DNA of 64,000 bases from Streptomyces resistomycificus (GCF_001514265.1 NZ_KQ948989.1:372001-436000), one strand, 5' to 3'. Shown: positions 29,884 to 39,519, counted from the first letter of the stretch. The notes: generated from the letters alone by a model not told the origin. Made by a program: numbers and translations.

Positions 29884-31155
29884 TCAGGGGGCTTCCTTGT
29901 CGGGCACGGGCTCCGCAGAAGCCAGCGCCGTCGCGGGATCCTGCGCCGACCCGCCGGCGGGCACCCAGTGGCCGCCCTCCCTCCGGTACGGCCACCAGCG
30001 GCCGTCCCGCCCCAGCCGTAGCTGGCCGCTCGCGCCGACCACCGTCCACCGGTTGGCCCGCTCCCGCAGCGTCGGTCGCTCGTCCTCCTCCCAGGCCGAG
30101 TCCAGGGCGGCACGCGCGCGTGCCAGCGTTTCCCCCTCCACCGCCCATTCCTCCTCACATACCGAGAGCGCGGCCGCGCCCCCGTGCCGCCAGGCACGGA
30201 CCGCCAGGGCCAGTTGCTCCCGGCCACGTCCGGACGCCTCGGCGAGCCGATCCTCGATGGCCGGCGCGGGATCGCCCGCAGCCAGGCGGACGGCATCCTG
30301 AGCCACCGTCAGTGACGCAGCACCACCATGCGGTTCCGGGCCGCCTCGCAGGGCCTCGGCGAGCAGGCGGTGGGCCTCCACGGCGGTCCGGGCGGCCAGG
30401 AACTCCAGGGCGGCCGGTTCGACGCCGGGCGCGGGCGGTGCCTCGGTGTCCAGCGCCGGCGGCACCCCGGGCTCCTCGGGGAGTTCCGGCAGGGCGGGCA
30501 GGGGCGGAAGGACGTCACCGGCCGCGTAAGCCTCCGCGGCGTCCACGCCCGACGGTGCGGCGGCCTCGGTGGCGGGCGCCGCACTGCGTTCCTGGAGGGC
30601 GTCCAGCAGGGCGCGTTCGGCGCGTCCCCGCATCAGCAGCAGCACGAAGGGGTCCTGGTCCAGCAGCCGGGCCACCTGGTGACACAGGGCTGCCGTATGC
30701 CCGCAGTGGTCCCACGCCTCGCAGTCGCACTCCGGTTCCAGCTCGCCCATGCCCGGCAGCAGCTCGATGCCGGCCGCCTCCGCGTCCTCCACGAGGTGCG
30801 GCGGCATGTCGCGGTCCAGCAGCGCCGCCACGTGCCCGGCGCGCTCGACGGCCATGTCGAGGAAGAGGTCCCACTGCTCGGCGGTGAGCTCCGCCAGCAG
30901 TACGTCCGCGCGATGCGCCGTACCGTCGCGGTCCTTGACGACCGCGGTGATGCGCCCCGGGCGCACCGACACCGCGCCCACGGCCCCCGCGCGGGCGAGT
31001 CTGCGGCCCGTCTTCACCTGCGCGGAGTCCAGCGCCGTGTCCTCCAGGGCCTGCAGCCAGGCCCGTCCCCACCACGTCTGCGCGAACCCCTTCCCGCGCA
31101 CGGGAGGCAGCGTGGCGAACGTGCGCTCGGTGTCACCGTCGTAGTCGTGCATCAT
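29884..31155 (-). CDS. SWIM zinc-finger domain protein
   Basis: A 423-residue protein with the SWIM pattern ECDCEAWDHCGHTAALCHQVARLL near residues 155-178 (CxCx...CxH), a zinc motif thought to bind DNA or proteins. The N-terminus (FAQTWWGRAWLQALED) is conserved in actinobacterial SWIM proteins, and the C-terminal half is low-complexity Ala/Pro/Glu. Its ATG overlaps the stop of the upstream SNF2 helicase by 4 bp (ATGA), and this pair is a recurrent actinobacterial gene couple. The two proteins probably act together on DNA, perhaps in repair or remodelling. The precise role is unknown. Confidence 0.85.
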   Translation of the reverse strand: MMHDYDGDTERTFATLPPVRGKGFAQTWWGRAWLQALEDTALDSAQVKTGRRLARAGAVGAVSVRPGRITAVVKDRDGTAHRADVLLAELTAEQWDLFLDMAVERAGHVAALLDRDMPPHLVEDAEAAGIELLPGMGELEPECDCEAWDHCGHTAALCHQVARLLDQDPFVLLLMRGRAERALLDALQERSAAPATEAAAPSGVDAAEAYAAGDVLPPLPALPELPEEPGVPPALDTEAPPAPGVEPAALEFLAARTAVEAHRLLAEALRGGPEPHGGAASLTVAQDAVRLAAGDPAPAIEDRLAEASGRGREQLALAVRAWRHGGAAALSVCEEEWAVEGETLARARAALDSAWEEDERPTLRERANRWTVVGASGQLRLGRDGRWWPYRREGGHWVPAGGSAQDPATALASAEPVPDKEAP

Positions 31156-33950
31156 GCGCCCCCTCGCAGTTCGACCAGGTCCGCCAGTTCGGCGTCCGTC
31201 AGTTCGGTGAGCGCCGCCTCGCCCGAGCTGAGCACCACGTCGGCCAGCTCCTTCTTGCGGCTGAGCATGGCGGCGATACGGTCCTCGATGGTCCCCTCGG
31301 TGATCAGCCGGTGCACCTGCACGGGCCGCGTCTGGCCGATGCGGTAGGCGCGGTCGGTCGCCTGCGCCTCCACGGCGGGGTTCCACCAACGGTCGTAGTG
31401 CACGACGTGCTCGGCCCGGGTGAGGTTCAGGCCCGTGCCCGCCGCTTTCAGCGACAGCAGGAAGACGGGAACCTCACCGTCCTGGAAACGTCGCACCATG
31501 GCCTCCCGCTCGTGGACGGGCGTCCCGCCGTGCAGGAACTGGGTGGGCGTGCCGCGGGTGGCCAGGTGCCGCTCGATGAGACGGGCCATCTGCACGTACT
31601 GCGTGAAGACCAGGACGCTCGCCTCCTCCGCGAGGATGGTGTCGAGGAGTTCGTCCAGCAGTTCCAGCTTCCCCGAGCGCCCGATGATCGTCGGCCGCTC
31701 CTCCTTGAGGAACTGCGCCGGGTGGTTGCAGATCTGCTTGAGGCCCGTCAGCAGCTTCACGATCAGGCCGCGCCGCACCATGTCGTCGGCCCGGGAGATC
31801 TCCGCCAGCGTCTCGCGCACCACCGCCTCGTACAGACCCGCCTGCTCCCTGGTGAGGGTGACGGCGCGGTCGGTCTCGGTCTTCGGCGGCAACTCCGGGG
31901 CGATCCCCGGATCCGACTTGCGGCGGCGCAGCAGGAAGGGTCGTACGAGCCGGGCGAGCCGCTCCGCGGCGGCCGGGTCCTTACGGTCCTCGACGGGCTG
32001 GGCGTACCGCGTGCGGAAGGTGCCGAGCCGTCCCAGGAGGCCCGGAGTGGTCCAGTCGAGGATCGCCCACAGTTCCGACAGGTTGTTCTCCACCGGGGTG
32101 CCGGTGAGCGCCACGCGTGCGCGTGCGCCGATCGAGCGCAGTTCCCGGGCGGTCGCTGAGTACGGGTTCTTCACGTGCTGGGCCTCGTCCGCCACGACCA
32201 TGCCCCACGGCACCTCGCCCAGCCGGCGCGCGTCCAGGCGCATCGTGCCGTAGGTCGTGAGGACGAACTCGCCGTCAGCCAGGTCGTCCAGGACGCGGCG
32301 CGCTCCGTGGAAGCGGCGCACCGGCGTGCCGGGCGCGAACTTCTCGATCTCGCGCTGCCAGTTGCCCATCAGGGACGTCGGGCACACCACGAGCGTGGGA
32401 CCGGCGGACGCGGCGTCCGTCTGCCGGTGCAGATGCAGCGCGATCAGCGTGATGGTCTTGCCGAGCCCCATGTCGTCGGCCAGACAACAGCCGAGGCCCA
32501 GGGACGTCGTCCGGGCCAGCCAGCTCAGGCCCCGTCGCTGATAGTCCCGCAGGGTGGCGGTGAGCGCGGCGGGCTGAGCGACCGGCTCCTGCGCCTCGGG
32601 GTCCGCGAGCCGCTCCCGCAGCGCCGCCAGCCACCCGGTGGTATGGACCTCGACCTGGCGGCCGTCGACCTCCGTGGAGCCCGTCAGAGCGGCACTCAGA
32701 GCCTTGATGGGCGTCACCTTGCGGTCCTGCTGGGCGCGGGCGCGGCGTACCTCCTCGGGGTCGACCAGAACCCACTGGTCACGCAGCCGCACGACGGGTC
32801 GCCCGGCCTCCGCCAGCCGGTCCAGCTCCTCACGGGTGAGCCGCTGCTCGCCCAGGGCGAACCTCCAGTCGAACGCGAGCAGCGCGTCGGCCGACAGGAA
32901 CGACGGAGTGTCCGCAAAGACCCTTCCGGGCCCTGTCGCCTCGTCCGGCGGACCGACCACCGCGCGGGCGGTCAGCTTGCGGGCCAGCTCCTTGGGCCAG
33001 TGCACCTCGACCCCGGCGCCCAGAAGGCTGCGCGCGCCTTCCGCGACGAGCTCGGTGACCTCCTCGTCGGCGAGTTCGAGCCCGTCCGGCACGGATGCGG
33101 AGAGCAGCGGTGCGAGCGGCGGCCAGGCCCGGGCCGCGCGGCGGAGCGCCAGCAGGGCGTCCATCCGCGCGCGCGGGCCGAATGCCTCGCCCACCGTGCC
33201 CGTACCGGTCCACACCTCGACGGCGTCCGCGACGATCGTCGGATCGCTGACGCTGTGCACCTGCAGTACGGCATGGAACGGCAGTACCGCGTCGTCCCGG
33301 GCTTCGCCCAGGCCGGGCACCTCGATCCGCAGGGAGAGCCGTACGCCCGCGTCGTGGCCCGCGGCGACGTCGGCGGCCCAGGCACGCTGCTCGGGAAGGT
33401 GCTGCGGTTCGGGCGCGGCATAGGCGGGCCCGCCGGTCGCGAGGTGGGCCGCGGGGGAGCGGGGCAGGGTGTCGGCGACCGCGTCCAGGAAGGCCCGCAG
33501 CAGCCGCTCGGGCTCGGGCAGGCACAGGTGTTCGGCGCTGTCCAGGGGCGACGCGTGTGCCTCGGGCGGCATCGCGGCGGCGAGTCGGCGCAGGTGCTCG
33601 ACGTCCTCTGCCCCCAGGGGGCCGGCGCGCCACGCGTCGTGGTCGCGCGCGGAGAGGCCGGGCAACAGGAGGCCGCGGGCGGCGAGGTGCAGGGCCAGCA
33701 TGGCTGCCGCGCCCCAGAACGCGGGCGCCCGGTGCGCGCGTTCGGACGTACGCGCGCGCGTGAGCACCGGAAGCGCGGCGCGCACCGGCAGCAGGACCGC
33801 CGACACGTTCACCGGCTCCACACCGTCGCGGCCGGGCAGAACGACGGTCAGCTCCTCGACGGACCCCGCCTCCACGGCAGGGAGAAGACCGCCGTCCGGC
33901 CGCCAGAAGGCGACACCGCCGGTGCGAGCCGGGTCACCCGGCACGAACAC
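31152..33950 (-). CDS. SNF2-family DEAD/DEAH helicase paired with SWIM protein
   Basis: A 932-residue Swi2/Snf2 translocase. Residues 1-460 are an N-terminal SNF2-associated region. The motor follows: Walker A LADDMGLGKT near 490, VADEAQHVKNP near 590, and the C-lobe motifs LKAAGTGLNL and RWWNPAVEAQATDRAYRIGQ near 845-880. It differs from the defence SNF2 protein at 1902-4838 in the Walker A and DEAH context and is not its duplicate. GTG at 33950 was taken as start. No good ribosome binding site precedes it, and conserved-looking coding potential continues a few codons upstream, so the true start may be a rarer codon upstream. Confidence 0.88.
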   Translation of the reverse strand: MFVPGDPARTGGVAFWRPDGGLLPAVEAGSVEELTVVLPGRDGVEPVNVSAVLLPVRAALPVLTRARTSERAHRAPAFWGAAAMLALHLAARGLLLPGLSARDHDAWRAGPLGAEDVEHLRRLAAAMPPEAHASPLDSAEHLCLPEPERLLRAFLDAVADTLPRSPAAHLATGGPAYAAPEPQHLPEQRAWAADVAAGHDAGVRLSLRIEVPGLGEARDDAVLPFHAVLQVHSVSDPTIVADAVEVWTGTGTVGEAFGPRARMDALLALRRAARAWPPLAPLLSASVPDGLELADEEVTELVAEGARSLLGAGVEVHWPKELARKLTARAVVGPPDEATGPGRVFADTPSFLSADALLAFDWRFALGEQRLTREELDRLAEAGRPVVRLRDQWVLVDPEEVRRARAQQDRKVTPIKALSAALTGSTEVDGRQVEVHTTGWLAALRERLADPEAQEPVAQPAALTATLRDYQRRGLSWLARTTSLGLGCCLADDMGLGKTITLIALHLHRQTDAASAGPTLVVCPTSLMGNWQREIEKFAPGTPVRRFHGARRVLDDLADGEFVLTTYGTMRLDARRLGEVPWGMVVADEAQHVKNPYSATARELRSIGARARVALTGTPVENNLSELWAILDWTTPGLLGRLGTFRTRYAQPVEDRKDPAAAERLARLVRPFLLRRRKSDPGIAPELPPKTETDRAVTLTREQAGLYEAVVRETLAEISRADDMVRRGLIVKLLTGLKQICNHPAQFLKEERPTIIGRSGKLELLDELLDTILAEEASVLVFTQYVQMARLIERHLATRGTPTQFLHGGTPVHEREAMVRRFQDGEVPVFLLSLKAAGTGLNLTRAEHVVHYDRWWNPAVEAQATDRAYRIGQTRPVQVHRLITEGTIEDRIAAMLSRKKELADVVLSSGEAALTELTDAELADLVELRGGA

Positions 33951-34252
33951 GGCACAGCAGCGGGTCAGTTCGGTGATCTCGGACGATGGTGCCGCGGGAA
34001 TCCTCTGCGCAGAAATGCTGCATTCCTCAAATTTGACTACCGAATGGATCGCTCATTGTACAGTGTGCATGCGGGATTGATGGTGAGTGTGAGTGTGCTG
34101 TGCGCCATATCCATGTGGGGTGTCATCAACCCCCCTGTCTGCGCGGTGCTGGCCTCAGGTGATACACGGGGGGTTGCCTCATGGTCGCCAGGCGTCACGG
34201 ATCCGTACGTTTTCTCAGGTCAGCACGTTCCTGAGAGAGCCGGAGTCCGGAC
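33951..34252. promoter_or_regulatory. Divergent intergenic region, comparatively AT-rich, with a possible plus-strand promoter
   Basis: No gene was seen. Around 34015-34085 the GC content falls noticeably. TTGACT (34033-34038) followed after 20 bp by TACAGT (34059-34064) is a possible promoter for the desaturase gene. A G/C-run inverted repeat (around 34120-34175) lies between them. Confidence 0.4.
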
Positions 34253-35305
34253 ATGTCCCAGGCAGCCACCGTCGAAGCCGGCGCTCGGGGAGCACCGGGT
34301 TCCTCATCGGGCGGCAGCGAGTTCACACCCCTCCTGCGCATCGTGAAGAGTCAGAACCTACTGAGAGGCCGGTACGCGTGGTACGCGCGGGCCATCGCCA
34401 TCAACGCCCTCGCTCTCGGGGGAGTACTCACGGGCGTCGTCCTGACCGGTGACTCCTGGTGGGTCCTTCTCCTCGCACCCCTGCTCGCCGTGTTCTCGGC
34501 GCGTACGGCCTTCATAGGCCACGACGCCGGGCACGCGCAGATCACCGGCAACAAGGCAGCCGCCCGCATCCTCGGTCTCGTCCACGGCAACCTGCTCCTG
34601 GGGATGAGCTACTCCTGGTGGAACCGCAAGCACAACCGCCATCACGCGAATCCCAACCATGTCGACAAGGATCCCGACGTCGCCGCCGACGTGCTCGTCT
34701 TCACCGGCCGGCAGGCGGTGGACCGGACGGGTTTCAGGCGCTGGCTCACCCGCAACCAGGCGTGGCTGTTCTTCCCGCTCACCCTCCTCGAAGGCGTGGC
34801 CCTGAAAGTCCAGGCATTCAGGGACCTGCGCCGCCAGTCGCCCGCGGAGCGGTCCGTGGAGGCCGTGCTGCTGGTGAGTCATGTCGTGGGATACGCGACG
34901 CTGCTGCTCACGGCCATGTCGCCCGGCAAGGCCCTCGCGTTCGCGGCTCTCCACCAGGCTCTGTTCGGCCTGCATCTGGGGATGTCCTTCGCGCCCAACC
35001 ACAAGGGCATGGAGATGCCGGATCCGAGCGGCCGACCCTGGGGACATCTGCGCCGGCAGGTGCTCACCTCGCGCAACATCCGTGGCGGCGCGGTGACCGA
35101 CTGGCTCCTCGGCGGCCTGAACTACCAGATCGAGCACCACCTCTTCCCCAGCATGCCGCGCCCTCATCTGCGGCTCGCCCAACCCCTGGTGCGCGCCCAC
35201 TGCGAGGAGTTGGGTATCCCCTATGCGGAGGCCACGCTCGTCGACTCCTACCGGCAGGCGCTGCGCCACATGCACGAGGTGGGAGAGCCCCTGCGGGCGA
35301 AGTAG
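34253..35305 (+). CDS. Membrane fatty acid desaturase (acyl-lipid or acyl-CoA type)
   Basis: A 350-residue di-iron desaturase introducing a double bond into membrane fatty acyl chains. The three His boxes are present: HDAGHAQ (near 98), KHNRHHANPN (near 132) and NYQIEHHLFPSMPR (near 295). Two hydrophobic pairs (about 43-85 and 180-235) span the membrane. The third box has the form QxxHH/IEHH seen in front-end and sphingolipid-type desaturases, but without the fused cytochrome b5 domain. The regioselectivity cannot be read from sequence. Cold or solvent induction would be plausible, but nothing here shows it. Confidence 0.9.
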   Translation: MSQAATVEAGARGAPGSSSGGSEFTPLLRIVKSQNLLRGRYAWYARAIAINALALGGVLTGVVLTGDSWWVLLLAPLLAVFSARTAFIGHDAGHAQITGNKAAARILGLVHGNLLLGMSYSWWNRKHNRHHANPNHVDKDPDVAADVLVFTGRQAVDRTGFRRWLTRNQAWLFFPLTLLEGVALKVQAFRDLRRQSPAERSVEAVLLVSHVVGYATLLLTAMSPGKALAFAALHQALFGLHLGMSFAPNHKGMEMPDPSGRPWGHLRRQVLTSRNIRGGAVTDWLLGGLNYQIEHHLFPSMPRPHLRLAQPLVRAHCEELGIPYAEATLVDSYRQALRHMHEVGEPLRAK

Positions 35306-35421
35306 GGGCGACATCGGGGATGTCTCAGGGGCGTCTCAGGGTCGCGGTTCGGAACCGTGGGAGGCGCGGAGCCGTTTTTCTGGACACAGACGCGGCACGG
35401 GCCGCGAAGGAGGCGACGCAC

Positions 35422-35604
35422 ATGTCGAAGAACGCGAAGATCGCCGCAGGAGGTGTGGCGGTCGGACTGATCCTGTTGATCTGGCTGCCCTGGTGGGCCG
35501 CGCTCCTGATAGTCCTGGGAGTCCCGGCGGCCGCGTATCTCGCGCTGGACCCCTCCCAGCGGCGCAGGCTGCGCCGCACCACGCGCAAGGAGCTCGGCCG
35601 CTGA
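35422..35604 (+). CDS. Small membrane protein
   Basis: 60 residues. Two adjoining hydrophobic stretches (KIAAGGVAVGLILLIWLPWW, AALLIVLGVPAAAYLAL) form a helical hairpin, and the tail is strongly basic (RRRLRRTTRKELGR), so the C-terminus should stay in the cytoplasm. AAGGAGG lies 8 nt before the ATG, which supports a real gene. Function unknown. Confidence 0.75.
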   Translation: MSKNAKIAAGGVAVGLILLIWLPWWAALLIVLGVPAAAYLALDPSQRRRLRRTTRKELGR

Positions 35605-35756
35605 CGTCGCCGGGGCAGGCCCGGCCCCGGCGGACCGACCGCTCGCCCCTCCGGCGGGCGGGTCCACTTCGGGCCCCGTTCCGCCTGGGCCCGGTCCGTG
35701 CGCGGTAGCCGCGAGTCGCCCACGGAGGCAGGCGGGCCGACGCGATGCCGGAGGCT

Positions 35757-36635
35757 TCAGAGGGGACGTACGGCCATCTTGTCGAGTGCCTCCAGAAGAC
35801 CCGGCAGCTCCGGGCCCCGGCCCACCGGCAGGACCTCACCGGGTTCGTCGTCGAGCAGCACGAAGGCGATGTCGTCGGTCCTGGCCACGAGTGACCAGCC
35901 GGGGCCGTCGGCGCGCAGGGTCCGTGCGTCCCCGGGAGCGAAGGACGACCGGACCCGACCCAGCGGCGGTGGCGAGTCCACGTACGAGCGGGCCTCCGCG
36001 AGGACCCGCCTGATGCCGACGTGTCCCTCGCGCTCACCCTCCTCCGCTTCCTCCGCCCCCGCCGTGCCGTCGGCGGCTCCGTCCGCTCCGGCCTCGTCCG
36101 TGGCGTCGGAGGCGTCGTCGCCCGGGCGACGAAAGGCCGCGTCGTCGATCTGCTCGCGCCAGATCGCCCACTGAAGCGCGATCTCGTCGGCGCCCAGACG
36201 ACGCTGGGCGGCCCCCCAGGTCGTGGTGTCCGGCGGTGCCAGCGGGGGACCGTCCGCGTCCTCGGGGTCGGGATCGTGCGGTGCGGGGACACCGGGTGCC
36301 GCGACGGCGACCAAGAGGGGCCAGCCGGGAAGGGCGGCGACGACCGTGCGCTCGTCGGGCGAGAGGTCGTACTCCATGCCGCAGTCCCAGGACGCGATGG
36401 CGACGGCGACCAACGACACGTCGTCGATGACGACCGTCCACCGGGCGCCCTCGCCGTCCTGCCCGAGCACCAGGCCGTACCCGTCGGCCAGCGGAGCCAG
36501 GCCGAGCGCCGCGCAGGCCTCGGGATAGTCGTCGCCCAGCACGCTCGGGAACTTCGCCGGCGTCAGCAGCACCGCCGTCAGCACGTAGAGCGCGTCGTCC
36601 GCGGCGGCGACGGCTTCCTCGTCCGTCCCGGCCAT
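35757..36635 (-). CDS. Hypothetical protein, acidic, Streptomyces-type
   Basis: A 292-residue soluble acidic protein with no motif I recognise. Two folded-looking parts (residues 1-120 and 205-292) flank an Ala/Glu/Asp-rich low-complexity segment (about 165-200). The repeated pattern of short beta-like blocks ending VVIDDVSLVAVAI and WSLVARTDDIAFVLLDD hints at a duplicated domain, as in SseB- or immunity-like proteins, but this is speculative. ATG at 36635 was selected over the in-frame start at 36671 because the upstream codons look non-conserved. No signal peptide. Confidence 0.7.
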   Translation of the reverse strand: MAGTDEEAVAAADDALYVLTAVLLTPAKFPSVLGDDYPEACAALGLAPLADGYGLVLGQDGEGARWTVVIDDVSLVAVAIASWDCGMEYDLSPDERTVVAALPGWPLLVAVAAPGVPAPHDPDPEDADGPPLAPPDTTTWGAAQRRLGADEIALQWAIWREQIDDAAFRRPGDDASDATDEAGADGAADGTAGAEEAEEGEREGHVGIRRVLAEARSYVDSPPPLGRVRSSFAPGDARTLRADGPGWSLVARTDDIAFVLLDDEPGEVLPVGRGPELPGLLEALDKMAVRPL

Positions 36636-36770
36636 CCCAGCCTCCCCATTGGTTCGTCCAACCGCGCGCACCCTAATGCGCCGGGAAGCCGCTTGTCACG
36701 ACTCCCCGGCACACCTGGAGCTGCAGCTTTCCGACCGGACGGGGCGAATCGACCATCCCGACCCCGGACG

Positions 36771-37067
36771 TCAGGCCGCCGGGAGCCCCAAAAGCGACCT
36801 CGCCACCGTCCCGGGCGACTCGTCACGCTCCCGTGCGAGCGCGATGACGGCCCGGCAGGCCAGCTCGTTCACCCCGAACGACAGCGCCTCCGGGGACACC
36901 CAGCCGGCGGCCTCGTCGATCCGATCCTGGTCGTCCTCGGCGCAGGCCGACACATACGCGGCGGCGGCCTCGAAGAGATTGTGTGAGCGCGTGTCCCGTT
37001 CGGTGTCCCGGTCGACGCGCAACGCGTTGAAGAATCCGGCACACGACTTGCGCACCCTGCCCAACAT
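36771..37067 (-). CDS. Hypothetical protein
   Basis: 98 residues, helical, soluble, no recognised domain. GAAGGTGG precedes ATG 37067 at normal spacing, which is why this start was preferred to ATG 37112. Asp/Arg-rich N-terminal helix (RVDRDTERDTRSHNLFEAAAAYV). It stands alone between an unrelated hypothetical gene and the divergent MpaB-like gene. Confidence 0.65.
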   Translation of the reverse strand: MLGRVRKSCAGFFNALRVDRDTERDTRSHNLFEAAAAYVSACAEDDQDRIDEAAGWVSPEALSFGVNELACRAVIALARERDESPGTVARSLLGLPAA

Positions 37068-37166
37068 GCTGACCACCTTCCCCCTGTGTGGCTGCCATGA
37101 CCGATCGCTCATCTTGCGCTATTCAACGTAGAGTTGAAGGCTTGGCGACAGAAGGGGGCGGGCGCG

Positions 37167-38072
37167 TTGAAGCGCTTCGAGCGACTCGCACGGATCCGGA
37201 CCATGGACCCGGAGAAGGAGGCCACGGAGATCTACCGGCTCACCGTGGCGTACGAGTTCCCCTGGGACTTCACCCGAGCGCTGGAGCTGGCCCTCTACCG
37301 CACGTACGCGGTGCCGAGCATCGGTCGACTGCTGGCGGAGACCGCGGAGCTCACGGACCGGACGCAGAAGCGGTACGACGACACGTCACTGCTCCTCGAC
37401 ACGGTCGTCGAGCACGGCTTCGGCAGCGAACAGGGGCTCACGGCGATTCGCCGTATCAACCAGATGCACCGAAGCTACGACATCAGCAACGACGACATGC
37501 GGTACGTGCTCTGCACGTTCGTCGTGATGCCCAAGCGCTGGATCGACGCCTACGGCTGGCGCCGGCTGTCCCGTCACGAGATCGACGCCTCCACCGTCCA
37601 CCACCGCGCTCTCGGACGGCACATGGGCATCAAGGGTGTCCCGGAGACCTACGAGGAGTTCGAGGCGTGCCTCGACGCCTACGAAGAGTCCCACTTCGCC
37701 TGGGACCCGCAGGCGCGGCAGGTCTCGGACGCCACGCTCGCGCTGATGGCCTCCTGGTACCCGCGCCCGCTCGCGCCCCTCCTGCACACGGCGACGCTCG
37801 CCCTGCTCGACGAGCCGCTCCTGCAGGCCTTCCGGTATCCGGTCCCGAGCGCCGTCACCCGGGCGGTCGTCCGCCGTGCGGTCCGGCTGCGCGGCAGGGC
37901 CGTGCGGCTGCTGCCGCCCCGGCGCGCACCCCACTTCGCGCGCCAGAACTGGGAGATCAAGGGGTATCCGAACGGCTACCGGGTCGAGGACCTGGGCACC
38001 CGTCCGGTCCCCGGCGTGCGCGGCTGCCCGATCGGCGACGGCAACCGGTCAGAGGTCGGCCGCGCGGAGTGA
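37167..38072 (+). CDS. MpaB/latex-clearing-like oxygenase family (DUF2236)
   Basis: A 301-residue protein of the DUF2236 family, which includes the haem b rubber oxygenase Lcp and fungal MpaB. Family features are the early EIYRLTVAYEFPWDFTRALELALYRTYA block, the ING-like RINQMHRSYDISNDDMRYVLCTFV segment with candidate haem/metal-ligand His, and the PF/W(D) core. TTG at 37167 is preceded by AGAAGGGGG at good spacing; a TTG at 37134 in frame has none. Its last 24 bp overlap the 3' end of the convergent padR-type gene. The substrate is unknown. Confidence 0.75.
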   Translation: MKRFERLARIRTMDPEKEATEIYRLTVAYEFPWDFTRALELALYRTYAVPSIGRLLAETAELTDRTQKRYDDTSLLLDTVVEHGFGSEQGLTAIRRINQMHRSYDISNDDMRYVLCTFVVMPKRWIDAYGWRRLSRHEIDASTVHHRALGRHMGIKGVPETYEEFEACLDAYEESHFAWDPQARQVSDATLALMASWYPRPLAPLLHTATLALLDEPLLQAFRYPVPSAVTRAVVRRAVRLRGRAVRLLPPRRAPHFARQNWEIKGYPNGYRVEDLGTRPVPGVRGCPIGDGNRSEVGRAE

Positions 38073-38582
38073 GCCGATCGTGTCGCGCAGCCAGCTGAGT
38101 TCGGCCCGGGACGTCGCCCGGGCGATGGTCAGAATGCCGCGGCGGAAAGGATCGTCCAGCTCCTCGGCGCGCAGCGGCCGGTCCCCCTCGTAGAAGAAGC
38201 TCGCGGGTTCCTCCAGGAAGGCGAGCCGGCGCCGCAGTACGGCCGCCTGCGCGCCGGCGTCGTCGAGGTGCCGGAGGAAGGCGAGCACCGTGAACCAACG
38301 GTTCTCGTCCGTGATGTCCCGCTGGACCGGCTCGGCGAGCCGACGACGCAACTCCCTCCTGCCCTCGTCCGTGAGCGTCAGCACATGACGCGGAGCGGCC
38401 ACCGAGCCGGGCTCAGTGGTCCGGGCCAGCAGGTTCGCCTTCTCCAGCCGCTTGATCGCGGGGTAGAGCGTGCTCTCGGCGACCGGGCGTACGTGCCCTG
38501 TCAGGGCGGTGATGCGTTTGCGCAGCTCGTAGCCGTGCAGCGGGGTGTCGTAGAGGAATCCGAGGATGGCGAGCTCCAGCAT
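38049..38582 (-). CDS. PadR-family transcriptional regulator
   Basis: A 177-residue regulator. The N-terminal winged helix (LAILGFLYDTPLHGYELRKRI, then PVAESTLYPAIKRLEKANLL) is the PadR hallmark, and the C-terminal half (from about 100) is the alpha-helical dimerisation domain. It diverges from the alpha/beta hydrolase gene with a 113-bp gap containing a palindromic operator, so it most likely represses that gene and itself until an effector binds. Confidence 0.92.
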   Translation of the reverse strand: MLELAILGFLYDTPLHGYELRKRITALTGHVRPVAESTLYPAIKRLEKANLLARTTEPGSVAAPRHVLTLTDEGRRELRRRLAEPVQRDITDENRWFTVLAFLRHLDDAGAQAAVLRRRLAFLEEPASFFYEGDRPLRAEELDDPFRRGILTIARATSRAELSWLRDTIGSLRAADL

Positions 38583-38638
38583 GCGCGCATTCTTCCGTAC
38601 CCAAGGGCTACATCCCAGTCGGCATACCTCGTCTACTC

Positions 38639-38660
38639 AATACATCGGTTGCGATGTATT
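38639..38660. promoter_or_regulatory. Palindromic operator, probably bound by the PadR regulator
   Basis: Perfect 9-bp arms AATACATCG and CGATGTATT with a 4-bp spacer (GTTG), 36 bp upstream of the hydrolase start. The ATAC/GTAT-rich arms resemble known PadR sites. Use by the adjacent regulator is inferred. Confidence 0.7.
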
Positions 38661-38695
38661 CTCATCGTGTCGAGAGAGCGAGATAGGGAGGGGCC

Positions 38696-39451
38696 ATGAA
38701 GCAGACCGAGTTCGACGGCCGGGGAAGCCGCATTCGGTGGACGGAGACTCCGGGGGAGGAGCCCGCGCGTGTCTACGTGCACGGACTGGGGTCGGTCTCG
38801 GCCGTCTACCACGGGCACATCGCCGCCCGGCCCGAACTCGCGGGACGGCGCAGCCTGTTCGTGGACCTGCCCGGACACGGCATCAGCGACCGGCCCGGCG
38901 ACTTCGGATACACGCTGGAAGAGCACGCCGACGCCCTGGCGGCGGCCCTGGACGCGGCCGACGTGGTGGGCGCGGAGCTCGTCGGGCACAGCATGGGCGG
39001 CGCGGTCGCCCTCGTTCTCGCCAGGCGGCGGCCCGACCTCGTCTCCCGGCTGGTCCTCACCGAGGCCAATCTCGACGCGTTTCCGCCGCCCTCGGCCGGG
39101 AGCAGCGGTATCGCCTCCTGCGAGGAAGACGCGTTCGTCGACGGCGAGTACGCGCGCGTGCTGGAACAGGTCGGTCCCCTGTGGGCGGCGACCATGAGGC
39201 TGGCCGACCCGCGAGCCCTGCACCGCACCGCCGTCGGACTGCGACGCGGGTCGGAGCCCGTCATGCGCACGATTCTCGAAGAGCTGCCCGTCGACCGCGT
39301 GTACCTGCAGGGTGAACTCAGTGGTGAACTCGACGGGAGGAAGGACCTGGAGGCCTCCGGCGTGCGGGTGGTGACCGTGCCCGGCGCCGGCCACAACATC
39401 ATGTTCGACAACCCCGACGCCTTCGTGGCGGCGGTGGCCGGACAGGGCTGA
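38696..39451 (+). CDS. Alpha/beta hydrolase
   Basis: A 251-residue serine hydrolase fold. The nucleophile elbow GHSMGG (Ser near residue 99), oxyanion segment VHGLGS (near 29), and the C-terminal catalytic His in GAGHNIMF (near 232) are present. Asp in the loop after strand 7 is likely but not certain. No signal peptide, so cytosolic. AGGGAGGGG precedes the ATG. Control by the divergent PadR protein suggests inducible esterase or detoxifying activity; the substrate is unknown. Confidence 0.87.
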   Translation: MKQTEFDGRGSRIRWTETPGEEPARVYVHGLGSVSAVYHGHIAARPELAGRRSLFVDLPGHGISDRPGDFGYTLEEHADALAAALDAADVVGAELVGHSMGGAVALVLARRRPDLVSRLVLTEANLDAFPPPSAGSSGIASCEEDAFVDGEYARVLEQVGPLWAATMRLADPRALHRTAVGLRRGSEPVMRTILEELPVDRVYLQGELSGELDGRKDLEASGVRVVTVPGAGHNIMFDNPDAFVAAVAGQG

Positions 39452-39519
39452 CGAAGTCCCGCGGCGCCGAGGGCAAGGGCTTCTCGTCGACCCTCGGCGT
39501 GCCGGGGCCAGGGCTCGGG

